DNA of 64,000 nucleotides from Cunninghamia lanceolata (Eukaryota > Streptophyta > Pinopsida > Cupressales > Cupressaceae). Position numbers and translations under genes: made by a program. This document shows, one piece after another, positions 22,783-36,009 of this stretch. The stretch's first letter is position 1; each line of letters starts with the position of its first letter. The notes below the pieces were generated by a model. The model had not been told where the DNA came from, made no database searches, and saw nothing but the letters and a program-made list of their open reading frames with translations. The stretch is taken from the NCBI GenBank assembly GCA_027924645.1, contig BSBN01000213.1:37202501-37266500 (forward strand), read 5' to 3'.

Positions 22783-23433
22783 ATGCAGCATATTATTCAC
22801 ATCATTGTCATGGCCCAGCCAAGAAATAGACCATTTGTGGCGTTTCATGGTGGAACCCCTCTCAACCTTGCACAATATAATGACATCCCTATCCCAGCTC
22901 TAAAGGCTAATCCCATTTTCACTAGTCAAAGTACCACTACACCTGCTGAGCACATCCAGGACATTGCCGGTGTATGCTCCATTCACAATGTTACCCAAGA
23001 CAATGTCACAGTAAGACGCTTTGCCTCTTCTTTAAAAGGAAAGCCTCTCCAGTTGTACAGGGGGTTACCTACAGATTCAATTCATGAATGGGATGATTTA
23101 GAAACAAGGCTCTATTAGTGTTTTGAGGACAAGAATGATCATTTGTCCTTGATAGAGCAGCTTGCCACTATTAAAAGGGCTCCCTATGAATTCATGGTGG
23201 ATTTCAATTTCAGATTTCAAAAAACTTGGTACAGAATCCCACCATTGGTAAAACCTTCCCCTAATGCTACCTTCTTGTATTATTTGAGATCCCTAAATAG
23301 TGATATCGCTGTCATGATCCAGTCTCTAGGAGGAGATGTGTTACCTGATGCCTATGAGGTAACCATTAGGGTGGAAAATTGTTTGATTTTGGCTGGAAAG
23401 ATTGCCCTAGGCCTCCAATGCCATTATTTCTAG
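22783..23433 (+). pseudogene. gag: Gag (Retrotrans_gag capsid) of the gag-only element
   Basis: A single frame of about 216 codons with one internal TAG (23116-23118). It contains NVTVRRFASSLKGKPLQLYR and HEWDDLETRLY, then LIEQLATIKRAPYEFMVDFN and FLYYLRSLNSDIAVMI, the order of the gypsy Retrotrans_gag capsid domain (F..SL.G.A..WY..L, W..L...F, Q...E....F...F). Residues before about 50 are Pro/Ala-rich. No zinc knuckle is visible in the frame. The TAG probably replaces CAG. Capsid would assemble in the cytoplasm with enzymes supplied by another element. Confidence 0.8.
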
Positions 23434-23720
23434 AAGCCCCAGTCATGCAGCCAATTATGGCACCAATTCCTACAACTAATGTGCCATACCAAGCTCCTAA
23501 TCAGCCCTATCCTCTTAGCTGACAACCTTGTCAGGGGAACAATCAAAGACAAAATCAACTGAGTTGTGTTTGGCCCCTGAACTCCATGAGCTCAGCTGCT
23601 ACAAGTACATCAAGAAAGCTCATTCCTATTTAGAGAAACCTGGCCCAAAGTGACAGATGGCACCATTCATGCAATCCATCAATAGCCCCAAAACGACAAA
23701 TTGGACATAGCCAGCAGGCT

Positions 23721-24077
23721 ATGGTGGAACAAAGGCAGATGCAGGCTGAATGTGTGTTTTTGAATTGGCAAGTGGATGATGCTGCCCTACTTTATGAGGT
23801 GCCTAGCTATATTGAAGACAAAGAAGGCATGAAGATGCCAATTTTAGCTTTAGCAATGGATCAGTGGCAGGGAAGTAGTGGAAATAATGATAGATTGTTG
23901 CAAGTTGAGGCCCAACATGACAGTGAAATTCCAGTCCATAAAGAAGGGCATACGAGTAGTCCTGTACTAATAAGTATAGAGGACTTGGAGGAAGCTCATT
24001 TCTGGGATGAGCTTGATGTTTTTTACTCAAACCTGGACAGTGGATCAATGCCTCTAAATGAGGTAAACCATGAGTAG
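23721..24077 (+). pseudogene. Acidic protein fragment downstream of gag
   Basis: A 118-residue acidic frame with LNWQVDDAALLYEVPSYIED and ISIEDLEEAHFWDELDVFYS. No known domain was recognised. It is in the same orientation as gag and 290 bp downstream, with decayed sequence between, so it is probably the C-terminal part of one longer polyprotein. Confidence 0.4.
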
Positions 24078-24792
24078 TTTGAGCAGATGAAGGAAGCGGT
24101 AATTCCTCCATTTGAGATACAAGAGTCAGAGCATTCCAATTAGTAGCAGAGGGTTATAGAATCAAAGTAGAGGCATGAGATCAACTCTGTTGATTTGCCT
24201 ATTACTTCAAAGGGGTGCCTAATCAGGCATCTAGCCTAGGTGGGGCCATATCAAAAAGATTCACCATTTGTCATGCTTACCTCTAAGCATGAAGTTGAGC
24301 ATCAAAATGGGTGGGATCAACCCATTTATTCACCACAAGATAGCAGCATCAACAATTAGTCTAGGTGGATAGGTGAGTTTATCTCCATTCTAGGGTAGGT
24401 GTTTTATCAATTTGTCATATGCCCATCCCTCCCTCACCTCCTTTTAGTTGCCCACATGCATGAAAAGCATTGTAAATTGTTAAGGAAGGGCATCTACTTT
24501 CAAGAACCAGTTAATGGCTTTGTTTAAGGTTAGTTCTGGTTGGTTAGTTTAGGATTAGGTTAGTTTTGTTTCTGTTTTAGGCTTCCTTTCAATAAGTGCC
24601 CTTGTACTCTGTTGTATTCTCATTAGGAGGATACATGCTTGCTTTGTTTTTTTTGTTTTGCCTTGGTGGCCTACCCAATTGTTTCAGCTCCTCTATTCTT
24701 GTTGCAGTCTCTTTTGAACCCATGCCCAATGGATGCTTAAGGCCACTGATCTATGTGTTTAGCAGGTAAACATCCCTAAGAAGTCGCCAAAA

Positions 24793-27088
24793 TGTTGTCA
24801 TATTTTGCCTGGCCTCAAAATATTCCTATTCCCCTCCTTCTATTAGAAACATCCGATCAAAGAAAGCCTAAATAAAAGAAGGAAAAGCCTAAATCCTTCA
24901 TGATCTTCATGCTATGCCTTGCAAAAATCTCTATAAACTCATTTGAATAATCGTTGCAAAAAACCCAGGAAAACCCAGAAACCTTTTGGCTTCAATGTCT
25001 TCCTTTGTAAAGATTTCCATCTTTTACTAAGTTATTTTGGCATGGATATCCTGATGACGTCATCCAGATCTTAGCTAACATCCCAGATATTATCTTAATA
25101 TCCTAGACCTTAGTTAAGGTCCCGATATTCCCTTCATATTCAAACCTTAGTTGATATCCAGATGCTTTCTAAACATCGGGATCTTAACTAACATCCAGGG
25201 TCCTTGTGAATATGACGATGATGTCATCTGGATATTTCCTAATATCTAGATCCTAAGTTAATGTCCATGACCTTGTGAATGTCCTGATGACATCATTTGG
25301 ATCCCCTCCCCAAAGAAGCGCATATGATGATGACATCATCCAGACATTCTGCCTCTAATATATCACCCCCTAGTGTTAATATCTTGATGACGTCATCTAG
25401 ATCCCTCTTCAACGAAGTTCCCTATGTCAATGACATCATCAAGATATTCAAGAGGCATCCAGATATTAACTTAGCGCCCAGATATTGAAAGTTAATATCC
25501 ATGCGGATGACAGTTTCTCTATGCTGCGAAGGAAAATTTGACAGGTGCATCTGGATATCGTGAGCCTGCAACACACATCAGGGTGATGTCACCTTCCACC
25601 TGCACGACTGCGAGATGGGGGCCACATGGAAGGCTTAGCATGCTTCCGTAGAGCCAAATGAAAGATAGCTCATTTACTTCCACCCAGCTCCAGAATGGCG
25701 CCACGTGTAATGTGCATCAAGGATTTAGTGGTGGGGCCGCAGCTTTGAGGATCTAACAGCAACACGATGTCCCAGATGAATCTTGCCCGCAAGGAAGATT
25801 CTATGTGCAACTGTGAAATGATGACATGTGGATATCCATATGCCTATTAACCATAAATTTGACCACAAATATCTCCCCCACCCTGAGGAATTTCTACATG
25901 ATCCAAAATTACTTAGATTTTTCTCCTCTCACTTGTGGGCTTTTTGGGGGGGGGATATTCTCACTTTCAAAATATGATCCAATTATCATGATCTGGATGT
26001 GCACATCCGGATATCAGGATGGATGCTGACTGAGGAAGGATATGCAGGTGTGGCCGACAAGACGTCTCAGCGACTGACTTAAAGTGTTGCAGAGGCATAT
26101 ATTTCACATTGAATCAAGTTGGCGAGTTCTGCAGATGAAATTTAGAAGGATGGCATAGTTCTTCAATGCGAAAGGACTTTGGTGGCTCGGTGGTAGATAT
26201 TTTTGTGATCTGCAATGAATTTTGGGCTTTCATCTTTAATGCCCTATCCTCTCTTGCATGTGGGCGGCCATTCTTAGTGTTGCAGATCTACCAGCGACAT
26301 AGGTTCTATCCCAATCATCATCTGTTCCTAGCTTTACATTGATGACAACATTAGTGCTCTTGGATCCCGTGGACCTACCTCAATGCCCTCTGCACAAGAA
26401 CTTGATCTATATAAAGCATTTTAATCTTCAGTAGAAGTAGGAGTTAGTAATTTCTGGGTTGTTATGCTGCCCAAATTTCTTGTAGTCAGACCTCTTAGTG
26501 TAATTACATGATTATTGGAATGTGACTCAATGTGCTTGTAGCTTGGCCTTTGATGTCTTCTGATTAATCTACCAATGATTGTAATTAACTATATTGTGTC
26601 TCTTTCTACTACTAGTTAGTTTGCATTGTAATGGTTTCTGGCCTTCATGATCAATATATGTATAATATCTTGCCTCTCTTATGTTTTGATTTCTGTGTTT
26701 CACTTGAAGTTGTAACCTATTTTGTGAGTAAAATGGCTCCTCTATAGGTTAGGTTTTCATCCCAAAGCCTCAATTAGTTCTATAAGTCTATGTGAACCTT
26801 CTGTTGTGATTGAGATCATTGTTGTGTCTACCCCAGGCTAACTACTACTCATTAAATATGGTGCATCACCTTATTTATTTTCATTCAGTTTCTTTCTACC
26901 CCTTTTCCCATGCATTGTTAGCACTAGGTTTAGATAGCTTTCTCTAAGCATTAGGCTTAGAATGAGGAACCAACCTTCTCTGGAGGTCTAATCTTAACTT
27001 GCAAGGTCCCACACCTTGAGATCATTCCCATTGTGTCATTAGAATGCTTGGACCCTCTCCAAGATGGGTGCAATTCTATGTGATAACA
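24793..27088 (+). repeat. 3' LTR of the gag-only element
   Basis: 2296 bp, aligned along its length with 20155-22393 apart from point changes and one extra segment of about 60 bp near 25336-25400 that includes another TGACGTCA (25388-25395). A further perfect TGACGTCA lies at 25055-25062. Confidence 0.85.
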
Positions 27089-27093
27089 GGTTT

Positions 27094-27222
27094 CACAAAA
27101 CATGAGTGCATTTTGTGGAACCTAAAATGCACTCATGTTTGAGGTTCCACAAAACACGAGTGTGTTTTGTGGAACCTAAAATGCACTCGTGTTTTAGGTT
27201 CCACAAAACACGAGCGCGTTCT
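27094..27222. repeat. Subterminal palindromes of element A (decayed ACGCGCTCGTGTTTT type)
   Basis: Alternating inverted copies of CCACAAAACACGAGCGCGTT and its complement, some changed to CATGAGTGCATT. The differences are almost all CG to TG or CA, as expected from decay of a CpG-rich parent resembling the arrays in B and C. Confidence 0.75.
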
Positions 27223-27480
27223 ATAATGTAAAAATATATATTTTAAATATTTAAATACTTTATATATAATTAATTAATGTTTATTTGAATAGAATATAAT
27301 GTTATATATGTATGTATGTATGTATGTATGTCTCATGTTTTAGGTTCCACAAAATACGAGCACATTCTATAATGTAAAAATATATATTTTAAATATTTAA
27401 ATACTTTATATATAATTAATTAATGTTTATTTGAATAGAATATAATGTTATATATGTATGTATGTATGTATGTATGGAAA
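27221..27480. repeat. Tandem duplication of an AT-rich unit ending in (GTAT)n
   Basis: The stretch TCTATAATGTAAAAATATAT through (TATG)n occurs twice, about 139 bp apart (27221-27331 and 27368-27476), separated by another copy of the GGTTCCACAAAATACGAG palindrome half. Confidence 0.8.
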
Positions 27481-28380
27481 TACTATAAAGCATGTATTCA
27501 TGTATGTATGTTTTGTCGAACATAAAATGTGATCACGTTTGTCTTCATGTAAAACATGTTTTTTGTTTAGGATTGAAAGAGGACTAAGTATCATATTTAA
27601 GGTTGAGCACAAGGTGACCTCATCTCATTTGATCTTTACCCATACCCAACCATAGCAGATCTAGTAGAGCTAATTGTTGACCCCAACTTCTCCACCGCTT
27701 GCAATGAATCAAGATTTAGATAAAGACCTAGAATGAATTAGAGTAGAGACACTAACTAGGAGGTGCAAGGATGTGATCAATGCAAGGATAGGATGTGGTC
27801 AAGAACCTATGGTTTTCTATGAGGAGGTGGTTGAGCATCTATGGTTTACAATCGTGACCCCATGTTTTCCAAAAGGACTTAAACTTCTCTTAGAAGGGCA
27901 CAAGAAATAGTGGAATTGAAATCATAATAGGGAGGGGATCTCCCTCGACCAGAGAATCCCTAATATCTATAATGGTGTAGATACCCCCTCTCTATAATAA
28001 GAGAAGTTCACAAAGGGGTAAAAACCTTTAAGAAAACAAGAGAAAGCTTGACCCATAGAAAAGAATTCTAGAGAGAGGAATGTGAATCAAGATGTTGTGC
28101 TTCCTCAGCTACTATAGATGGATTAATGCTCAATTTAGAGATAAAGAGACCTTTAAGGAGATAGAGATTCCAAAGAACGTAGAGAGAGTAAAGAATCCAC
28201 CTACCTATAGTAGGGGAAAATATAGAGGTAGGGGCATTGATTATGCCTTGGTCTAAAACTTAGAGAAAATGATAAAACCATTCTCTCAAATGTCAAGTAG
28301 GATATCCAAAGTGTCAAAGTTACTAGCCTCACCATCTTCTCATTCACACAGTCATCACCAATGAGATAGGAGACCAGATG
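27481..28380. other. Element A interior, no feature recognised
   Basis: AT-rich, with many short A/G-rich stretches and no stable frame. Confidence 0.4.
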
Positions 28381-28680
28381 AGTACAACAATGGACAAAAG
28401 GAAAAATGTTCCAAATACTTTGCAGTACACAAATTTTATGGAAGTATACTCATGGTGTACTCCTTGTATCCAATCTCATGACCCTTCTCATTGTCCTAAA
28501 GGGGTCCAAATCCATGATGAAGTAGATGAGAGTGTAAATTCTATTTAGGAAGATGATAAAAAAGGTGACCTATCCAATCTATGGTATAATCATTGGGATG
28601 ATGACACTTAGGTTTTTGCTATGGATGAAAAAGAGGAATTGTCCCTATATTTATAGAGTTAGTTGAATTGATCTATCCTA
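28381..28680 (+). pseudogene. Decayed gag-like remnant
   Basis: One frame reads TLQYTNFMEVYSWCTPCIQS, HDPSHCPKGV, then acidic residues. W-C-T-P-C-(x5)-H-(x4)-C resembles the zinc knuckle found in gag of Tat-like gypsy elements. Several stops are present. It suggests element A picked up, or was built around, part of a gypsy element. Assignment is weak. Confidence 0.35.
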
Positions 28681-30645
<1,965 letters not shown>

Positions 30646-30758
30646 GACCACAAAATGTGATAGTTTATGGCTTGGTATTCACCAGCCATGACATGAGCGC
30701 ATTATAGCCATTTAAACATAACACGAGTGTTTTATTGCAAAAATTACTCATTTGGCCA
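30646..30758. repeat. Subterminal hairpin and palindrome remnants of element A, right side
   Basis: ATGGCTTGGTATTCACCAGCCAT can fold as a hairpin and resembles the GGCTTGGTAATGACAAGCC hairpin of element B. It is followed by ATAACACGAGTGTTTTAT, a decayed palindrome. Confidence 0.65.
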
Positions 30759-30789
30759 CTTTTTGTATACCATTTCCATGCACTTACCC
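30759..30789 (-). repeat. Right terminal inverted repeat of element A
   Basis: Exact reverse complement of 19258-19288; followed by TCAT (30790-30793), the second copy of the target duplication. Confidence 0.88.
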
Positions 30790-30793
30790 TCAT

Positions 30794-31148
30794 AAGAGGC
30801 TCATATTGGTTTTGCACCTCTATGGGAGGTAATTCATGTTGTTGAAATGAGATATCCAATGTTGTCACATTCATACATCTAATCAAAGATGTTACATCAT
30901 TTGGTCTAATAGAAGGTGGAACAAACTACCTTTTGTAGAGGCTCTTGAGCATTCTATGGTATGTAGGTGATGTTTGTATTAAATCCCATAGAGAGATCTT
31001 AGCCAGTGTAGCACAGATTTGCTTGACAAAATCATATTATTTACCAATATGTTGAGGAAGAAGAGGCGCATGAGGAAGAATAGGTTGAGAAGGTGGAAGA
31101 GAAGTGGGCACACTCAATGCATGCTTACTTTTCTTATTATTGTGGGTG
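30794..31148 (-). pseudogene. G3 polyprotein segment upstream of the protease
   Basis: Read on the minus strand from the solo LTR toward element A, it gives PPSQPILPHAPLPPQHIGK, later ISLWDLIQTSPTYHRMLKSL, then CMNVTTLDISFQQHELPPIE and NQYEPL. SPTYHRML and ISF...LPP are typical of the region just before the protease in Tat-like gypsy elements. At 30793 the frame joins the protease half at 19253 in phase. TAA at about 31038 and one other stop break it. Confidence 0.75.
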
Positions 31149-31153
31149 TTGTA
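31149..31153. other. Target site duplication TTGTA, left copy (solo LTR)
   Basis: Matches 32629-32633. Confidence 0.85.
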
Positions 31154-32628
31154 TGTAAGAACCCATATCCAATCTGCCTTGAATTTTGATCTCAAAGGTT
31201 TGATATTTCGTTAAACACTTTTCATGTAAATGGACTAAGTTCTAATTTCTGAATTTGTGGTTTTGATGATTGTTTAAGATAATTTTCAATGGAAATACAT
31301 ATGCCAAAACAAAGGAAACATATAACTAAATACCTTACATGCATAAACATCACAATGACAACACCAAATATGCTTTATTTTCCTCTATATTAGGTCTGAT
31401 TACAAAGATATTAGGTCTGATACAACTTATGACAGTGATTACAGTCCTATTCAAATTAAAGATTTGAATAGAAAACATGCTTCACATACCTGATTGATAT
31501 TTTCAACGGTATGATGTATATGAATACCAAACATACAATGTATGGATGCTGATATACAACTTTGTTATAGGACTGGTATGATACAATATTTTTTGATGTC
31601 TGATATGTCTGATATACCCTCATTGAATGCCATGATTCTCCTTTAATAAGGTAGTGCTAGATTCCCAATGTGAGTGCCTAAACCATAGATGATAGTAGAT
31701 GTCAACAAGATGACAAATTTGCCTCCAAAACCCTCGATCTACCAATCTAATGTACTTGCTAAAATTTGGGTTGAATTCTGATTGCAAATTGATGATGAAA
31801 CAATCTCACAATCTCTCTGAAATGAAGCGCTAGCTTCTCCAACAAGAAGTTAACCCTAGGCAATGGGAAATAGATGATAATTCACCATGAAATACACACA
31901 ATCTGCATACATACATTAAACCCTAGTTCCATTATCAAACCCCAACATGAAGGATGATGCCATTTCAAATCCGAGAGCTAATATCTCTCCAATTCGCCTC
32001 AATCCAAATTGATATTTGGACAAATCTGCATCAATTTGGTATTCAAACCCTAGCTGATATAAACCTACAAATAATATGTTGATTGAAGCTTCAAATCTAG
32101 GCTAAAAACCTGCAATAAACTCAATGGTAAACCTTGTATGGATTCACCTCTCAAAGTGGAATTGGTTTTTCATCCAATTCATGAATTCTCCAAGGGTTTT
32201 CGTCCTCAGAAAATGGTTTGAACCAATGTTGTAGCTCAAAGGAAAAAATATCCAATATCAAATGACAAAATACACAATGGTGAAATGACCTTCCAAATGC
32301 CTTCTTTTATAACCCTCAAGTGGAGCACCTAATTTTTCCATATTTGATATCCATTTCATGTCCATAGTCATAATAAAATATTATTTTATTTTATTTTTCC
32401 CTTCTCCAAGTGGGACGTCCAACCTTGGCATTACAATATTATTTTATTTTGTCATTTTTATTATAATTTATTTTCTTCCTTTATAAAATGGCTTTCCAAA
32501 TTTCAAAATCTCCATGTTTAAGTTATTTAACCAACTTTCCAAATATCTAAGTCACTTTTGTAATACTTAACTGACTTTCCAAATATCTAAGTCGCTTTGC
32601 AACAATGTCTCAAAAAGGGGACATTACA
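31154..32628 (-). mobile_element. Solo LTR of a gypsy element, inserted in G3
   Basis: 1475 bp with TG...CA ends and the 5-bp duplication TTGTA. On the minus strand it begins TGTAATGTCCCC, the same start as the 1472-bp LTR of G1 (38333), so it is probably a related chromovirus family. It has no internal region, as expected after LTR-LTR recombination. The G3 frame continues in phase across it. Confidence 0.88.
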
Positions 32629-32633
32629 TTGTA

Positions 32634-33770
32634 TGTGTGAGCAACCACATTATTATGAGATTGCTGCAAAACATTTTGAACTCGACTCCTTTGAGTAATT
32701 TTCTTTGTAATATTGAGAAAGTAACCCAGGGGTCGAGGTGGTGTTGGATCACCTTGAACCGTAATCACCGGTTTAGAGAAAAGAGGTGAGTTGCACTTAT
32801 TCACTATCCCTTTAGTGGGCGAAATAAGTCTATTAATGATGATTGAATTGACATTGTTTTCCTTTTGAGTAAGCTCAACATCCACCCCCAAGGGATTTAA
32901 TGTGAGAGACCGCTCTTCATCCACTAATGCTTCATCTTTTGAAGGGAGAGCATTGGAATGAAGGAAGGTAAAGTGTTGTTAAGAAAATTGTTGATGATGG
33001 TGTCTTTAGTGATTTCCAAGGGATTTGAACATGCAACCAAAAGAGAAATGTCAAGGTTCTTCACATCCTTAGTGATATCCAAGGTACTTGAACATTCAAC
33101 CAAAGGAGGAAGATCAAGGGTCTTCATGTCCTTAGTGATATCCACAGTACTTGAACATTCAACCAAAGGTGGAAGATCCATAGGATGAGCTATAGAAACC
33201 TCATGTACTATGGTAGAAATAGAAGTAGTATGCTCAACATCTTCTAATGTCACATCTCTAGAAGAGAGATCATCCAATGAAGAGAAGGTAAAGTAATGTT
33301 AAGAAATGTATCAATGATTTCATCCTCTTGCACCAAAATATCCTCACAAGTGGGAACAATTTTGGGAGAGGAATCCAAATCATAGTGCGACATAAGAAAA
33401 GATAAGTCACCATCTTATGTATTAGAGAGGAGATCCATGAGAATAGACATGGCATTATCATGACTTTTAGTAGAAGTAGAAGAAGAACTATCACCATCAT
33501 CTTTCCCATGACAATTCATGGAGATGAAATTAGTAAAGTCCTCTAATATCAAAGGATACATACCCATGAGATTATGAAGCTATCCAAATCAGATATATAA
33601 CAAAGGATATAATATATGGAATATATAGAAACATCAATATCATACATGGATGCTATGTGATCTAAAGCATATGGATGCATATTAACGAATTTGGAGAAAT
33701 TTTCAAAATCTATGATATATGCATGCAAAGATACCAAAGAGGAACAACTAGAGGAGTCCATAATGAAATG
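32634..33770 (-). pseudogene. G3 N-terminal polyprotein region with internal 21-residue repeats
   Basis: Minus-strand frames from about 33761 (MDSSSCSSLVSLHAYIIDFE) through 33277-32924 to 32634. The middle part contains three near copies of a 21-residue unit built on LPPLVECSSTVDITKD (63-bp period, about 33000-33190). The last part has NRLISPTKGI and PPRPLGYFL. No capsid or zinc-knuckle motif is recognisable. Frame changes near 33270 and 33510 break it. It may be a divergent gag or an extra protein specific to this family. Confidence 0.55.
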
Positions 33771-34785
33771 CCTTGTTTACTATATGCAAATATGATATGG
33801 AACAATAGTGTACAAATCATTAATCAAGAACAACAAATATCAAAATAAGATTATTGCAATTCAAGACCTACAAGTGCAAGAGAAGTGGGGTCTTCCAAAA
33901 ATGTGATATTCTTGGTAACCACAACAACTAAGTCTTGCAAATGTAAGATGTGTAGTATGTGCAAAAGAAGTGCCTAAATAATTTATCCACTTAAATTCAA
34001 CAAAGATTTAGAGAACTTTGCTTTGATTATGATGCACTACATGCAAGACTAGTAGGGTTTGCCAACCAAACCCTAGATCTTAAATGCTTAGTTCCTAAAC
34101 CACAGTTTTTTGATGCAAGAATTATTTTTGAACACAAATGATATTTATGAAATGATAAAAAAATGAAAAATCAGATTTGAAATGTAGATGAGAGTAGAAA
34201 AATCTAAAACAATGTATTAATTACAAACCCTAGGTTTTGAATTTGACTAGGTTTTTCAAAAATGCAACTTTTTTTTTTTGATAAACACCCTAGCAAACAA
34301 GAGGTTTAAATGCAAGATGTATCACTATGAAATGCTTAAATTCTGTTATACCAATCATATCTGATACAAAAATCAGAATTTTAATTCATGTTATGATGAT
34401 GTAAAACATATGCAATGAAAATAATGCACAAATATGCCCTTTTTCTAAGCCTAAAATGCTTGATTTTTCACTTTCAGTGCAAATATGCAAGAGTGTCTTT
34501 TCTTTAAATAAAAAAGATGATATGGTAAAGTAAATTAAATCAATTTAATCATGCCACAAAGATTTGAAACAAATCACTAATCTCTAAACCCTAGGTTCAA
34601 GACTAGCTAGATTTTCTAAAAATGCAAGGTTCTTGCAAACCCTAACAATGAAATAATGCAAAATTAAGCTATATAACTATGAAAAATGATGAATGAATGT
34701 AACCTAATCAGATCTAAGGCAGAAAATGACTCAGATATGAAGGAAGAAGGATGCCAAAGTGCAAGAAATGATGGGTACACCAAAA
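33771..34785 (-). other. G3 5' leader
   Basis: AT-rich, no coding frame, between the 5' LTR and the first coding segment on the minus strand. The sequence next to the LTR (minus strand TTTTGGTGTACCCATC) would be the primer-binding region; it does not match initiator tRNA-Met. Confidence 0.5.
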
Positions 34786-36004
34786 TGTTCGATAGAAAAG
34801 AGAGACTAGCCCAAGAGATCAAACTACCTAGTCAAACCCTCTTCTATCCAACATTAGAACACAAGCCAAGCTTGGATTCTACCCTTGAAGGAGAGACAAA
34901 CTATAGGCTTTGTCCCTTTGTTGTATAGAGAAGTGTCAACCAAATCTAACCAATCAAGCTAGGGCAAAGTAGAAACCCTAGTTGAGAAAGATCTATGAAA
35001 ATACGACTGTCGAAAATAGATATCAGAAATCTAACACCACAACAGGGATCAGAGGATAGAGTTGAACCTGGATCTAGATTTCGGAGCCTAAAGGACCAAG
35101 GCACTTGGGTGCCCTAGACCCTAATTAGGGTTTCATAGAATGTTAAACTTCTTGTGTCTTCGCCCTTCTGTGTTTCTGCTCCTCGTAACTTGTTTTCTAC
35201 AGATTCCTCTGGATGCTACAGGTGCACACACAAAAGAAGGAAAATGGTTGGGTTCTATTTAGGATCTTGCCTAAGTCAAGCTCCGTGAATGGTGTTTCCA
35301 CCTCCACAATAGCAATGATGAGATCTCAAAGAGTGCGTGCCGTAGGAGGGCAGAGGCAAATATGAAGTAGAATGGAATGCTAGAACAAAGCATGAAGGAA
35401 AGAAGTCACCATGAGCATGGAAACTCTAGCATGCTTAATGTAGCATCACAACTTGACTCAAGAATTTGGTGTAGCCTAAAGAAGTAGAAAGATCTTCACA
35501 AGACCTGTAATAAGTTAGTTTGCAACAATAATCCACCATAGAGAGCTTTAGAGAAGAATAGAGAGCATGAGAGAGAAGAAGAGAGCTAAAATCCTTCAAG
35601 AAGTTAGAGATCACTTAGAGATGTTCAAATGAATAAACAAACTTGCTTTTATATGCATTCCCGCTCACAAACAACGAATAAAACCAAATGGGGCTGACAT
35701 GAGGAATCACTTAAGATGTCTTAAGCTGGCATACCTTTAAATTAGATCAGGATAAATGAGGAACCCAGGGCGCTTGGGTGCCCTTGTCCTTTAGCCCCCA
35801 AAACCCTGGCATAAGTCCCTTTAAGTGTACTCAAGTCGGTCTCATTGTTATTTTGTTAGGTTTTATCATTAGAATCAAGAATTTATCGTTTAATATTCAA
35901 AAAGGTGTTAAAATAGGTCCTGATTAATAAGTGTAAACATTTTAGGTCCAACCAGGTGCTAAACTAGGTGTAAAATGCTAGTGTACACATTTTACTCTAT
36001 AACA
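34786..36004 (-). repeat. 5' LTR of G3
   Basis: 1219 bp, homologous to 9394-10611. The plus-strand ends are TGTTCGATAG and CTATAACA (TG...CA). On the minus strand it is the upstream LTR. Confidence 0.88.
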
Positions 36005-36009
36005 ATGTC
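36005..36009. other. Target site duplication ATGTC, right copy (G3)
   Basis: Matches 9389-9393. Confidence 0.85.

Larger units (their letters stand above)
20155..27088 (+). mobile_element. Non-autonomous LTR retrotransposon encoding only gag (TR-GAG type), inside element A
   Basis: Two long LTRs (20155-22393 and 24793-27088) with TGTTGTCATATT...GTGATAACA ends, a primer-binding site at 22399, an internal region of only 2.4 kb that encodes a gag protein, and the 5-bp duplication GGTTT. There is no protease, reverse transcriptase or integrase. It is inserted in a subterminal palindrome of element A. Confidence 0.88.

Noticed and set aside
32958..33188. Plus-strand 76-codon frame with repeats
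   Set aside because: Antisense to the repeated segment of the G3 protein; the minus-strand frame fits G3 orientation and continuity.
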